Positions 44,373-53,695 are shown, counted from the stretch's first letter. The stretch: 64,000 bases of DNA from an uncultured Clostridia bacterium (GCA_947632615.1 CANRPW010000002.1:59881-123880); one strand, 5' to 3'. Notes: generated from the sequence alone by a model not told the origin. Numbers and translations: made by a program.

Positions 44373-44924
44373 TTAAGATTTAAGTTCCTCTATTGCCCTT
44401 GCCAAAATGTCTTCTCTCTTGGAGGGGTCTATATCTAAGCCTTCTATTATATAAGGTATACACTCAGTTATGCCAAGCATTACGCTAAGCGCCTTTATAT
44501 ATTCATAGCCCAGATGGCGTTCTCCGTAATATCCGCCGCAGGTAGAAAAATAAAGCAGTCTTTTAGCCCTGCAATAGCCGTGACATCTACCCTGCTCGTC
44601 ATAGCCAAATGTAAGCCCGCCAACCATTATATGCTCAAAATAGACCTTAAGCATTGAGGGGAAAGACAGATCCCAAAAAGGAGCTGCCACCAATATTTCG
44701 TCCGCCTCTTTAAACTGCCTTGCAAGACAGAATTTTTCATAATTTCCCCGACTTATAAGCTCATCCCTCTCACGAAGGGTCTCTCCGTCAAGAGGCATAA
44801 GCCCCAATTCGTCAAGCTTTACAATTTCCACATCCTTACAACAGGCTTTATTCAAAAAAGCCTTATAATATGCCCGTGTAGAAGACTCATCTCCTCGCAG
44901 ACAACAATCAATAACAAGCAGCAT
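44373..44924 (-). CDS. NAD(P)H dehydrogenase (quinone)/FMN-dependent oxidoreductase, flavodoxin fold
   Basis: A 183-residue protein of the NADPH-quinone reductase/AzoR-like flavodoxin family (PF02525-like): N-terminal LLVIDCCLRGDESSTRAYYK, DEILVAAPFWDLSFPSMLKV around the flavin site, then GGLTFGYDEQGRCHG and YFSTCGGYYG. It probably reduces quinones or azo compounds with NAD(P)H. GGAGA lies before the ATG. It is a single-gene transcript with its own promoter and terminator. Confidence 0.85.
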   Translation of the reverse strand: MLLVIDCCLRGDESSTRAYYKAFLNKACCKDVEIVKLDELGLMPLDGETLRERDELISRGNYEKFCLARQFKEADEILVAAPFWDLSFPSMLKVYFEHIMVGGLTFGYDEQGRCHGYCRAKRLLYFSTCGGYYGERHLGYEYIKALSVMLGITECIPYIIEGLDIDPSKREDILARAIEELKS

Positions 44925-45020
44925 ATCAATTCTCCTTATCTAAAAATATAATACATCCACCCTGCTATACACTCAGCACGGCTAAATTCTCTTAAATTTT
45001 TCATATATCTTTATAATTTA

Positions 45021-45049
45021 AGTATAAGTTAAATAACCGCCCCTGTCAA
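45021..45049 (-). promoter_or_regulatory. promoter of flavoprotein gene
   Basis: TTGACA-N17-TATACT on the minus strand, about 100 bases upstream of the start codon. Confidence 0.7.
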
Positions 45050-45120
45050 TAATTAAAGATTTTTGGCATATAAGAGGTTTTTATATGTTCAGGAAAAAGA
45101 CTCTTGACTGCCTTAATATA

Positions 45121-45873
45121 TTATAATTTGCCGTATTGTTCGTCATCTACCGCTTCAAGCCATTCGTTTGAGCCGTTTTCACCGGGCACCTCTATTACGA
45201 GGTGTGAAAACCAGCTGTTTGCAGCGGCTCCGTGCCAGTGCTTTACTTCCGGGGGAATGTTTACGCAGTCGCCGGGGTTAAGCTCGATAGCTTCCTTCCC
45301 CCACTCCTGATACCAACCCTTGCCGGCTACACATACGAGTATCTGACCTCCGCCCTTGTCGGCGTGGTGAATGTGCCAGTTGTTGCGGCAGCCCGGCTCA
45401 AAGGTGACATTGAATATGCCTACCTGTTCGGTTGAGATGGGCGCAAGATAGCTCTGACCTATGAAATATTCGGCAAAACCCGTGTTTGGCTCGCCTATGG
45501 GGAATACCATCTTTGCAGCATGAGCAGCTTTTTCGTCTTCGGCTGTGGTCTGTTCGTTCCAGACCTCTTTAGCCATATTGAATACCGCCCAGCCCTTGGG
45601 CCAGCCTACGTAAAAGGCTGCGTGAGTAATTATTGAAGCTATTTCCTTTTTGGTAACTCCTGCCTTTTTGGCATTTTCAAGGTGGAATTTAAGCGAAGAG
45701 TCGGTTATGCCTGAGCTCATAAGAGCAACCACTGTGATTATGCAGCGTGTTTTGTGGTCAATATCTTGGTTGTTCCAGTTTTCACCGAAAAGTATGTCAT
45801 CGTTGTAGTGTGCAAAATCGGGAGCAAACTCTCCCAAAGCGTTTCTGCCTGCTGTCTGTACTATTTTAGCCAT
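45121..45873 (-). CDS. carboxymuconolactone decarboxylase-cupin fusion protein
   Basis: A 250-residue protein. Residues 1-115 are a CMD/AhpD-like helical domain (DHKTRCIITVVALMSSGI, HLENAKKAGVTKKEIASIIT). Residues 130-245 form a cupin with metal ligands in NNWHIHHADKGGGQILVC and VKHWHGAAANSWFSHL. Such fusions are common in gut anaerobes; the substrate is not known, and the family name should not be read as true muconolactone decarboxylase activity. Monocistronic, with its own promoter. Confidence 0.85.
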   Translation of the reverse strand: MAKIVQTAGRNALGEFAPDFAHYNDDILFGENWNNQDIDHKTRCIITVVALMSSGITDSSLKFHLENAKKAGVTKKEIASIITHAAFYVGWPKGWAVFNMAKEVWNEQTTAEDEKAAHAAKMVFPIGEPNTGFAEYFIGQSYLAPISTEQVGIFNVTFEPGCRNNWHIHHADKGGGQILVCVAGKGWYQEWGKEAIELNPGDCVNIPPEVKHWHGAAANSWFSHLVIEVPGENGSNEWLEAVDDEQYGKL

Positions 45874-45923
45874 TTATACATCCTCCCTTTTATTTTATAA
45901 CAGTAAAATTTTTCTTTATTTAT

Positions 45924-45952
45924 ATTATAGTAGAAAAACGGCTATATATCAA
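45924..45952 (-). promoter_or_regulatory. promoter of CMD-cupin gene
   Basis: TTGATA-N17-TATAAT on the minus strand, 50 bases upstream of the start. Confidence 0.75.
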
Positions 45953-45992
45953 ATACTTTATTTTTATGGCTTACTATGCCTAAAAAGCATTA

Positions 45993-46034
45993 TAAAAAAA
46001 GCCCCAAGACGGAGCATAGAGCAAGTCTTGGGGT
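45993..46034 (-). terminator. terminator after SDR gene
   Basis: CCCCAAGAC/GTCTTGGGG stem followed by seven T residues on the minus strand. Confidence 0.85.
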
Positions 46035-46060
46035 GTTATTTTTTATGTAATTATCTATTA

Positions 46061-46858
46061 TCAGGGCTGCTTGCCAATGTAAGCAAGGATACCGCCGTCA
46101 ACATAGAGAATGTGACCGTTTACTGCATTTGAAGCATCTGATGCTAAGAATACAGCAGGGCCTGCAAGCTCTTCAGGCTTTAACCATCTGCCGGCAGGAG
46201 TTCTTCCGATGATAAACTGATCGAAAGGATGTCTTGTTCCGTCAGGCTGGATCTCTCTTAAAGGAGCTGTCTGAGGTGTTTCGATGTAGCCGGGACCAAT
46301 GCCGTTGCACTGGATGTTGTATGAACCGTATTCTGAACAGATGTTCTTTGTGAGCATCTTAAGACCGCCCTTAGCTGCTGCATAAGCAGAAACTGTTTCA
46401 CGACCAAGCTCTGACATCATTGAACAGATGTTTATGATCTTGCCGTGTCCCTTCTTTATCATTGAAGGGATAACTGCCTTTGACATGATGAAAGGACCAT
46501 TTAAGTCGATATCAATAACGAGTCTGAAGTCAGCTGCCTTCATTTCACACATAGGAGTTCTTCTGATGATACCTGCGTTGTTTACAAGTATGTCAATAAC
46601 GCCAACTTCTTTTTCTACCTTAGCTATAAATGCTTCAACGGCATCCTCGTCGGTTACGTTGCATACATAGCCGTGAGCATCGATGCCTGCTTCCTTATAA
46701 CTGGCAATACCCTTGTCTACAAGGTCCTGATTGATATCATTGAATACAATAGTAGCACCGCATGCTGCCATACCAGAAGCGATAGCAAAACCGATACCAT
46801 AAGATGCGCCTGTTACGAGAGCAACCTTTCCCTTTAATGAAAAATCATCCATTTTCAT
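46061..46858 (-). CDS. SDR oxidoreductase, gluconate 5-dehydrogenase/KduD type
   Basis: A 265-residue short-chain dehydrogenase: cofactor motif TGASYGIGFA, NNAG (about 93), catalytic Ser region NICSMMSELG and YAAAK (about 160). The whole-length pattern (IRRTPMCEM, GPGYIETPQTAPL, DGTRHPFDQFIIGRTPAGRW) is that of gluconate 5-dehydrogenase/2-dehydro-3-deoxy-D-gluconate 5-dehydrogenase. With pectate lyase and uxaBAC in the same region, action on a pectin-derived keto sugar acid is likely. It has its own promoter with a palindromic operator. Confidence 0.85.
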   Translation of the reverse strand: MKMDDFSLKGKVALVTGASYGIGFAIASGMAACGATIVFNDINQDLVDKGIASYKEAGIDAHGYVCNVTDEDAVEAFIAKVEKEVGVIDILVNNAGIIRRTPMCEMKAADFRLVIDIDLNGPFIMSKAVIPSMIKKGHGKIINICSMMSELGRETVSAYAAAKGGLKMLTKNICSEYGSYNIQCNGIGPGYIETPQTAPLREIQPDGTRHPFDQFIIGRTPAGRWLKPEELAGPAVFLASDASNAVNGHILYVDGGILAYIGKQP

Positions 46859-46872
46859 TTGTATTACCTCCG

Positions 46873-46943
46873 TTTCAAATTATAAATTTTGAAATTCCAT
46901 AATTTCATAAATAAATTATACAACAAAATGGCAGTTTTTTCAA
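46873..46943 (-). promoter_or_regulatory. SDR promoter with palindromic operator
   Basis: On the minus strand TTGAAA (46938-46943), 17-base spacer, TATAAT (46915-46920). The perfect palindrome TGAAATTCCATAATTTCA (46890-46907) overlaps the expected start of transcription. A second palindrome TTTCAAA/TTTGAAA (46873-46894) overlaps it. This suggests repression by a sugar-acid responsive regulator. Confidence 0.7.
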
Positions 46944-47068
46944 GCCCTATTATATAAATTGTTTAAAAATATTTTGTATATATGTATCGCAGGGTCAAAT
47001 AATTACCTAAATAACACACTTTTAACAGGTCGCCTGCTTACGTCACAGGTCGTTGACTTTCGTCATCT

Positions 47069-47269
47069 CCCCGTTCCCGCCCACCCACCCTACGATTCTT
47101 CCCGCCTCGCCTGCAGGGTTCTAATTTGGCATCCTACATCCCAAGGTGGGGTTGGCTCAAAATAAATTATTTTTGCGGCAAGCGTTCAACAGGATCAGAA
47201 AACTAACTGCGCCGAAGCAAAAGAATTATTCTGCCAGACGGGAAGAATTGGAGGGGTGGGCGGTCGGGG
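47069..47269. repeat. imperfect long inverted repeat in 600-base gene-free stretch
   Basis: A GC-rich arm at 47069-47114 (CCCGCCCACCC, then ATTCTTCCCG) pairs with 47231-47269 (CGGGAAGAAT, then GGGTGGGCGG) across about 115 bases. The stretch 46944-47380 has no gene. It also carries GGTCGTTGACTTT at 47048, identical to 13 bases that hold the -35 of the acetyltransferase promoter at 53,692. Possibly a decayed mobile repeat. Confidence 0.6.
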
Positions 47270-47385
47270 CATTTTTGGCTCGCCACTGCGCCACAGTAAT
47301 AACCGACCATCTTAGGTTTGCTTAACTTGAGTCTTGTGCCCGATATAAAATAATAACAAATATTTCAAAATGAAACTTATTGATG

Positions 47386-47414
47386 TTGAAATAGGAATTT
47401 TTATGTGTTATAAT
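47386..47414 (+). promoter_or_regulatory. typA promoter
   Basis: TTGAAA-N17-TATAAT, about 40 bases before the start codon. Confidence 0.75.
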
Positions 47415-47455
47415 ATATTGGATAATGTATATTAATTAAAGAAAAGAGAGATTTT

Positions 47456-49285
47456 ATGTTACAAAAAAGAAACGACATCAGAAATATTGCTATTATTGCC
47501 CACGTAGACCACGGTAAAACAACCCTGGTGGACGAGCTTCTGAAACAGAGCGGAACATTTCGTTCCAACCAAGTCATAAGAGAAAGGATAATGGACTCCG
47601 GAGATATAGAGAGAGAAAGAGGAATTACCATTCTTTCCAAAAACACCTCCGTTTATTATGATGACGTAAAAATAAACATAGTGGACACTCCGGGTCATGC
47701 CGATTTTGGCGGCGAGGTCGAAAGAGTGCTTAAAATGGTAAACGGCGTTGTACTTGTAGTAGATGCTTTTGAGGGCGCTATGCCTCAGACAAAGTTTGTG
47801 CTTAAAAACGCCCTTGCATTAGGTCTTCCTGTTGTTGTCTGCATAAACAAAATAGACAGACCTGAGGCTCGCCCCGAGGAAGTCGTTGATGAAATTTTAG
47901 AGCTTTTCATAGAGCTTGATGCAAATGACGATCAGCTTGATTCGCCCTTTGTATTTGCTTCTGCTAAAGAAGGCAAGGCAGGGCTTACATTTGAAGATGC
48001 CCTTAAGGCTAATGATATGAAGGCTCTTTTTGACACTATAGTAGAGCACATACCGGCACCTGAGGGTGACGATGAAGCTCCCCTTCAGATACTCGTTACT
48101 ACAATAGACTACAACGGCTATGTTGGCAAAATTGGTATTGGCAAGGTAGAAAACGGCAAAGTCAAAATAGGCGACGAGGTGGCTATAGTAAACCATCACG
48201 ACCCTGACAAGTTAGATAAAATAAAGGTAACTAAGCTTTACGAATATGAAGGTCTTGAAAGAATAGAGATCAACGAGGCTTCTGTAGGTGCTATTGTCGC
48301 CGTTACAGGTATGCCTGAGATACACATAGGAGATACTATTACCTCAATAGCACATCCTATGCCTATGGAATACAACAAGATATCAGAGCCTACCATTTCT
48401 ATGACCTTTAGCGTAAATGACAGCCCATTTGCAGGTCAGGAAGGCAAGTTTGTAACAAGCCGTCACTTAAGAGAAAGACTCTTCAAGGAGCTTAACACTG
48501 ACGTTTCTCTTAGAGTAGAAGAAACTGATGTTGCCGAAAGCTATAAGGTTTCGGGCAGAGGCGAGCTTCACCTTTCTATACTTATAGAAACAATGAGACG
48601 TGAGGGCTATGAATTTCAGGTGTCACGCCCCGAGGTTCTTTTCAGAACAGAAAACGGCAAAAAACTTGAGCCTATGGAGCTTGTGACAATAGACGTACCT
48701 GAAGAATATGTGGGTGCAGTTATTGAAAAGCTCGGTACAAGACACGGCGAAATGACAAATATGGCTCCTTCTCAGGACGGATATACAAGAATAGAATTTA
48801 ACATTCCTTCAAGAGGTCTTATAGGCTATAGAAACGAATTTCTTACAGACACAAGAGGAACGGGTATTATGAATACTCTTTTCAATGGTTACGAACCTTT
48901 CAAGGGCGAAATCAGTTCAAGAACTCAAGGCTCTTTGATAGCTTATGAGGCAGGCGAATCTATCACCTACGGTCTGTTTAACGCACAGGAGAGAGGCGAG
49001 CTTTTCATAGGCGCAGGTGTAAAGGTTTACAGCGGCATGGTCGTTGGCAAGCACTCAAGAGGCGATGATATTGAAGTCAACGTATGCAAGAGAAAGCAGC
49101 TTACCAATACCCGTGCAGCCGGTTCTGACGAAGCGCTTAAACTTACTCCTCATATTAATATGAGCTTGGAGCAGTGCATAGACTTCATAGCCGATGACGA
49201 GCTTGTAGAAATTACTCCTCAGAATTTACGTATAAGAAAAAGACTTCTTGACCCTATAGCAAGAAGAAAGGCACACAGAAAATAA
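47456..49285 (+). CDS. typA: ribosome-associated GTPase TypA/BipA
   Basis: A 609-residue translational GTPase: G1 AHVDHGKTT (15-23), switch region RERGITILSKNTS, DTPGHADFGGEVERV and NKIDRPEARPEEV. Domain order and C-terminal sequences (GEISSRTQGSLIAYE, LTPHINMSLEQCIDFIADDE) are those of TypA/BipA. It acts on 70S ribosomes in assembly and stress adaptation. Normal length. Close to the flippase gene downstream (16-base gap), so a two-gene operon is likely. Confidence 0.95.
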   Translation: MLQKRNDIRNIAIIAHVDHGKTTLVDELLKQSGTFRSNQVIRERIMDSGDIERERGITILSKNTSVYYDDVKINIVDTPGHADFGGEVERVLKMVNGVVLVVDAFEGAMPQTKFVLKNALALGLPVVVCINKIDRPEARPEEVVDEILELFIELDANDDQLDSPFVFASAKEGKAGLTFEDALKANDMKALFDTIVEHIPAPEGDDEAPLQILVTTIDYNGYVGKIGIGKVENGKVKIGDEVAIVNHHDPDKLDKIKVTKLYEYEGLERIEINEASVGAIVAVTGMPEIHIGDTITSIAHPMPMEYNKISEPTISMTFSVNDSPFAGQEGKFVTSRHLRERLFKELNTDVSLRVEETDVAESYKVSGRGELHLSILIETMRREGYEFQVSRPEVLFRTENGKKLEPMELVTIDVPEEYVGAVIEKLGTRHGEMTNMAPSQDGYTRIEFNIPSRGLIGYRNEFLTDTRGTGIMNTLFNGYEPFKGEISSRTQGSLIAYEAGESITYGLFNAQERGELFIGAGVKVYSGMVVGKHSRGDDIEVNVCKRKQLTNTRAAGSDEALKLTPHINMSLEQCIDFIADDELVEITPQNLRIRKRLLDPIARRKAHRK

Positions 49286-49301
49286 AAGTCGGGGTGTGGA
49301 T

Positions 49302-50921
49302 ATGTCAAATAACAAAAGAAAATCAGGCGGTTCCTTTGTAAAGCAAGCCACAATTTTGGCAACCGCAAGCATACTTGTGAGAATTTTGGGCTTTGCCTAC
49401 AGAGTGCCCCTCACCAATATGATAGGCAACGTGGGAAACGGCATATATGCAGCGGGCTATTATATTTATACCTTCTTTCTCATTTTAAGCTCCTCGGGTC
49501 TGCCTGCTGCCATCTCAAAAATGGTTTCTGAAAAGGCAGCCTTAGGTGAATTTAAAAATGTAAGAAAAATATTCAGAGTTTCCCTTCTTGTTGCAGGCAT
49601 TTTGGGACTTTTAGGCACATCCATTATGTTTTTCGGCGCTCGTGCCTTTGCGGGGCTGATACAAATTCCAGAGAGCTATTATACGCTTTTAAGCCTTGCT
49701 CCTACAGTGTTCATATGCGCTATAATGTCTGTTTACAGAGGCTGGTTTCAAGGGTTTAATACAACTGTTCCTACGGCTATATCTCAGGTTTTAGAGCAGG
49801 TTTTCAACGCCGTGGCAAGCGTTGTTCTTGCTTGGTTTCTCCTTGATGTAGGTATAGAGTTTGCTGCCGCAGGCGCAACTATGGGTACGGGAATAGGCGC
49901 TTTTGCGGGTCTTTTGGTGGTTATGTTCTGCTATTATATGAACAGGCGCTCATTTAACAATAAGGTCGCTGCCGACAAGGGTAATTATAAGGTAGACACA
50001 AATGCACAAGTAGTCATAAGACTTTTTAAAACAGCTATACCTATTATTACAGGAACTGCTATCTTCTCTATGACAAACCTTATAGACCTTACAATGACTA
50101 AAAGCCGTCTTGCAGCAAGCGGAGCTTTTACAGCAGGGCAGGCAATAGACCTTTACGGCAGGCTCACGGGCAAATATGCCACACTTACCACACTGCCCAT
50201 AGCTATATCCACGGCTCTTGCAACGGCAGTTTTGCCAAGCATTGCCGCAAGCTATACATTAAGGGACGAAAAAGCCGTAAAGGCAAAAATCAACACGTCT
50301 TTAAGACTTACTATGATAATTTCTGTCCCTGCGGCTATCGGTATGGGAGCTTTGGCAAATCAGATATTATATTTGCTTTTCCCAAGCTATCCCGAAGGAG
50401 GAGACCTTTTGGCAATAGGCGCAATAAGTATAATCTTCCTTTCTCTTTCACAGATAGAAACAGGAGTTTTGCAGGGCATAGGCAAAATATATGTGCCTGC
50501 TGTAAGCGCTCTTATTGGCGCTCTTTGCAAAATACCCCTTAATTATGTGCTTATAGCCATACCGTCTATAAATGTAAAAGGCGCTGTAATAAGCACAATA
50601 GGCTGTTATGTTGTGGCAGCGGGACTTAATATGCTTGCTCTTAAAAGGGCAACAAATATTAAAATCGACTTTAATTCTATGCTTATAAAGCCTGTTATAG
50701 CTTCTCTTATTATGGGAGCAGGCTGTTTAGGCATATATAATCTTTCTATGATGATAATTCATTATAGCCCAATTTGTACTCTTGTTGCCATTTTTGCGGC
50801 AATAGTAATATATGTAATTGCGCTGGCTCTTCTCAAAGGCTTCAAAAGAGAAGATCTTGCGCTGCTTCCTATGGGAAGTAAATTAACCGGTCTTTTAGAG
50901 AGGTTTGGGCTGGTAGAATAA
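49302..50921 (+). CDS. MurJ/SpoVB-type polysaccharide or lipid II flippase
   Basis: A 539-residue MOP-superfamily protein with about 12-14 membrane helices; first segment QATILATASILVRILGFAYR then VPLTNMIGNVGNGIYAAGYY, typical of the PST/SpoVB subgroup. It probably flips lipid-linked cell-wall or polysaccharide precursors. The ATG at 49302 is chosen over a GTG at 49296 that lies inside the ribosome site. It is cotranscribed with typA, and only 15 bases separate it from the pectate lyase start. Confidence 0.85.
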   Translation: MSNNKRKSGGSFVKQATILATASILVRILGFAYRVPLTNMIGNVGNGIYAAGYYIYTFFLILSSSGLPAAISKMVSEKAALGEFKNVRKIFRVSLLVAGILGLLGTSIMFFGARAFAGLIQIPESYYTLLSLAPTVFICAIMSVYRGWFQGFNTTVPTAISQVLEQVFNAVASVVLAWFLLDVGIEFAAAGATMGTGIGAFAGLLVVMFCYYMNRRSFNNKVAADKGNYKVDTNAQVVIRLFKTAIPIITGTAIFSMTNLIDLTMTKSRLAASGAFTAGQAIDLYGRLTGKYATLTTLPIAISTALATAVLPSIAASYTLRDEKAVKAKINTSLRLTMIISVPAAIGMGALANQILYLLFPSYPEGGDLLAIGAISIIFLSLSQIETGVLQGIGKIYVPAVSALIGALCKIPLNYVLIAIPSINVKGAVISTIGCYVVAAGLNMLALKRATNIKIDFNSMLIKPVIASLIMGAGCLGIYNLSMMIIHYSPICTLVAIFAAIVIYVIALALLKGFKREDLALLPMGSKLTGLLERFGLVE

Positions 50922-50936
50922 GGAGAGGTGAAGTTT

Positions 50937-53291
50937 ATGAAAAAGAAACTTTTGGCAGTTGGTTTAGCTGCTGTAATGGCTATGAGTTCCTTATCTGTTT
51001 GGGGAGCAGACGATAAGCTCATTGCCTTTCCCGGCGCAGAAGGCGGCGGAATGTATGCTTCAGGCGGACGAGGCGGCGAGGTTTATGTGGTAAATAGTCT
51101 TGAAGACTATGGCATAAACGATAAGCCTATTAAGGGTACTCTTCGTGATGCGGTAAGCAAGGACAACAGAATTATTGTTTTTGATGTATCTGGCGTTATT
51201 GATCTTAAGGATACGCTGCTCATCAAAGGCAGAAAAAATCTTACAATAGCAGGTCAGACAGCCCCCGGTGACGGCATTACCGTTACGGGCTTTGATACTG
51301 ACATAAGCAACTGTGAAAATATTATAATAAGGTATGTGAGATTCCGACCAGGTGCTGACAATATCTATGCAGGCGACTCTATGGATGCTCTTTGGGGAAG
51401 GTCAGCCAAAAATGTAATGATCGACCATATATCCACAAGCTGGTCTACCGACGAGACACTTTCGGTATACCGTCTGGAGGACTCTTCCGTTCAGTGGAGC
51501 ATTGTAGCGGAAAGTCTTACAATGTCAGGTCATACAAAGGGTCGTCACGGCTACGGCGCAATTATGGGCGGTGTGAATACTACATATCATCACAACCTTA
51601 TAGCTACACATACCTCACGCAACCCAAGAATAGGCGGAGGAACACCTGAGGCAGACGACAACGACCATATCGCTTCTGTAGATATCAGAAACAACGTAAT
51701 GTATAACTGGGGCTTTAACGGCTGCTATGGCGGCGGAAGAGCTGACGTCAACTTTGTAAACAACTATCTTAAGCCGGGCCCGGGAACAAGAGATAATGTA
51801 AAGGCACAGATAATTGATGCGGGCGAGGGCAACAAGCCCGGAAGATTTTATGTAAACGGCAATGTTATGGAAGGCAATGATGAGGTTACGAAGGACAATT
51901 CTAAGGGTATAAAGGTATCTGAGTCATCGGCGCCAACAACTGAAATAGTGGATAAGGAATTTGATATTCCCGCAGTAAAGCAGCTTAATTTCACAGATGC
52001 CACAACTGCATACGGTGAAGTGCTTGAAAAGGCAGGAGCCGTATACCCAAGAAGAGATGGGCTTGACAGCAGAATACTTACGGATGTTAAGAACGGAACA
52101 GGCGTTTTTGCAAACAGGCACGAAGAGGTTGGCGGCCTTCCCTATACCGAAACAATAACAAGAGAAGAAGGCTTTGACACCGACCATGACGGCATACCCA
52201 ATACTTGGGAGAGCACAAACGGGCTTGATCCTGACGATCCTGCCGACAGCAAGGCTATTGCCTCAAACGGCTATGCTAATGTTGAAAACTATTTTAATTC
52301 AATAGTTGATATTGATTATGTACCTTCAAATCCTGTTGTTTCTATAGCCTCACCTGCAAACAATGCTATTGTTAAGTCGGGACTTCCTTTTAAGGTAACC
52401 GCAAATGCCGAAAGCGAAAAAGGCATAGCTAAGGTCGTTTTCTACTTAGGTGAAGAAGTAGTATCAGAGGACACTGCAGCTCCTTATGAATATAGCTATA
52501 CACTGACTGACGGAAGCTATAATATTTCCGTTAAGGCAGTGGATAAGGAAGGCAACTGCACGCAATCCGACAAAATAAGTGTTCATGCAAACTGCGAAAA
52601 CAAAGTTGCAGGCTTTACTACAAAGGATATAGGCGAACCCCCTGTTGAGGGCGCAGCTTATAACAATAACGGTGAATTGGTAGTTAAGGGCAGCGGAAAA
52701 ATAAGCGGAACCTCCGATTCGTTCCACTATGTATATAAAAAGCTTTCGGGCAACGGAAGCATAACCGCTAAGCTTGACTATATAACCCCCGTTGATAATC
52801 ATGCTTTTTCGGGGCTTATGATAAGAGAAACACCCGAGCCAAATTCTAAGACAGTGGCTTTGGGACTTTCTCATACAAAGGCTTATGAGTGGAAGGAGAC
52901 AGACCCAATAACAGGTAAGAGCCAATCACTCTACAGAAACGCTTTCGGAGCTTATCTTGTATGCAGATATGAAACAGGCGGAGAGTTTGACGAAATAGGT
53001 GAAAACCTTGACTCTCTCTCAGCAGCCGAGGAAAGCGGCGTAAGCCTTGTAAATGACATAGAATTTAAAGACTATGACACCTATAAGGGCTATTATCTGA
53101 AGCTCACAAGAGATGGTGATAATTTCAGCGCTTATGTATCAAAGCATGGCAACGACTGGACTCTCGTAGGCAGCAGAACGATTGAAATGGCTAAAGATGT
53201 TTATATAGGCTTTGCAGCTGATGCAAACAAGCAGGCAAACGACATAGACAACTACAACACAGCTAAATTCAGCGAAATTACAATAAGATAA
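50937..53291 (+). CDS. secreted pectate lyase (PL1-type) with Ig-like and C-terminal sandwich domains
   Basis: A 784-residue protein. Signal peptide KLLAVGLAAVMAMSSLSVWG (start ATG at 50937, AAGGAGAGG upstream). Residues 25-330 match PL1 lyases: AFPGAEGGGMYASGGRGGEV, GTLRDAV, then NRIIVFDVSGVIDL, NLTIAGQTAPGDGI, SMDALWGRSAKNVMIDHIS and HTSRNPRIGGG, where the Arg is the likely catalytic base. A calcium-type DTDHDGIPNTWES segment (about 413), an Ig-like domain (465-555) and a C-terminal beta-sandwich (560-784) follow, probably for carbohydrate binding. It cleaves polygalacturonate outside the cell and so feeds uxaBAC. It ends in a strong terminator. Confidence 0.88.
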   Translation: MKKKLLAVGLAAVMAMSSLSVWGADDKLIAFPGAEGGGMYASGGRGGEVYVVNSLEDYGINDKPIKGTLRDAVSKDNRIIVFDVSGVIDLKDTLLIKGRKNLTIAGQTAPGDGITVTGFDTDISNCENIIIRYVRFRPGADNIYAGDSMDALWGRSAKNVMIDHISTSWSTDETLSVYRLEDSSVQWSIVAESLTMSGHTKGRHGYGAIMGGVNTTYHHNLIATHTSRNPRIGGGTPEADDNDHIASVDIRNNVMYNWGFNGCYGGGRADVNFVNNYLKPGPGTRDNVKAQIIDAGEGNKPGRFYVNGNVMEGNDEVTKDNSKGIKVSESSAPTTEIVDKEFDIPAVKQLNFTDATTAYGEVLEKAGAVYPRRDGLDSRILTDVKNGTGVFANRHEEVGGLPYTETITREEGFDTDHDGIPNTWESTNGLDPDDPADSKAIASNGYANVENYFNSIVDIDYVPSNPVVSIASPANNAIVKSGLPFKVTANAESEKGIAKVVFYLGEEVVSEDTAAPYEYSYTLTDGSYNISVKAVDKEGNCTQSDKISVHANCENKVAGFTTKDIGEPPVEGAAYNNNGELVVKGSGKISGTSDSFHYVYKKLSGNGSITAKLDYITPVDNHAFSGLMIRETPEPNSKTVALGLSHTKAYEWKETDPITGKSQSLYRNAFGAYLVCRYETGGEFDEIGENLDSLSAAEESGVSLVNDIEFKDYDTYKGYYLKLTRDGDNFSAYVSKHGNDWTLVGSRTIEMAKDVYIGFAADANKQANDIDNYNTAKFSEITIR

Positions 53292-53293
53292 AT

Positions 53294-53329
53294 AAAATCT
53301 CCGCAATTTAAAAATTGCGGAGATTTTGT
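53294..53329 (+). terminator. terminator after pectate lyase
   Basis: Perfect stem AAAATCTCCGCAATTT/AAATTGCGGAGATTTT, three bases past the stop codon. Confidence 0.9.
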
Positions 53330-53490
53330 TTGCCCCCTCTGTAGGAAGCATCACAGATGCTTCCTACAAAGGGACCGGGGAGGGGCAAATCAGCGGCTCC
53401 TACGTTGCCGCTGATTTGCCCCTCCCCTCGGTTTGGTCGGTCACCCGTTTATTTTAATACCTCCGGCACATAACGCCGGGGGTGTTTTTT
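53321..53490. repeat. three-hairpin intergenic repeat, copy 1
   Basis: Three successive inverted repeats: GTAGGAAGC/GCTTCCTAC; an AGGGGCAAATCAGCGGC stem pairing with GCCGCTGATTTGCCCCT; and CTCCGGC/GCCGGGG with a T run. It is about 85-90% identical to copy 2 beginning 200 bases downstream. No reading frame is present. Confidence 0.85.
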
Positions 53491-53522
53491 TGCTTTGCCG
53501 TATGTTTTTATCAGAAGTGTAG

Positions 53523-53690
53523 AGATTTTGTTGCCCCCTCTGTATGAAGCATCACAGATGCTTCATACAGAGGGACCGGGGGAGGGCAAATCAGCGGCTC
53601 CTACGTCGCCGCTGATTTGCCCCTCCCCTCAGTTTGGTCGGTTACCCGTTTATTTTAATGCCTCCGGCACAAAACGCCGGGGTATTTCCG
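53523..53690. repeat. three-hairpin intergenic repeat, copy 2
   Basis: Same order of three hairpins as copy 1. The first stem reads GTATGAAGC/GCTTCATAC, so a G-C pair of copy 1 is replaced by T-A on both sides: a compensatory change. The 471-base gap 53292-53762 is thus filled by the terminator, the two repeats and the next promoter. Confidence 0.85.
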
Positions 53691-53695
53691 GGTCG

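Noticed and set aside
48000..48200. Antisense frames in typA and other housekeeping genes
   Set aside because: Fully explained by the conserved sense genes.
53321..53690. Tandem repeats considered as a CRISPR array
   Set aside because: Only two units of about 170 bases with internal hairpins and no short regularly spaced repeats or cas genes.
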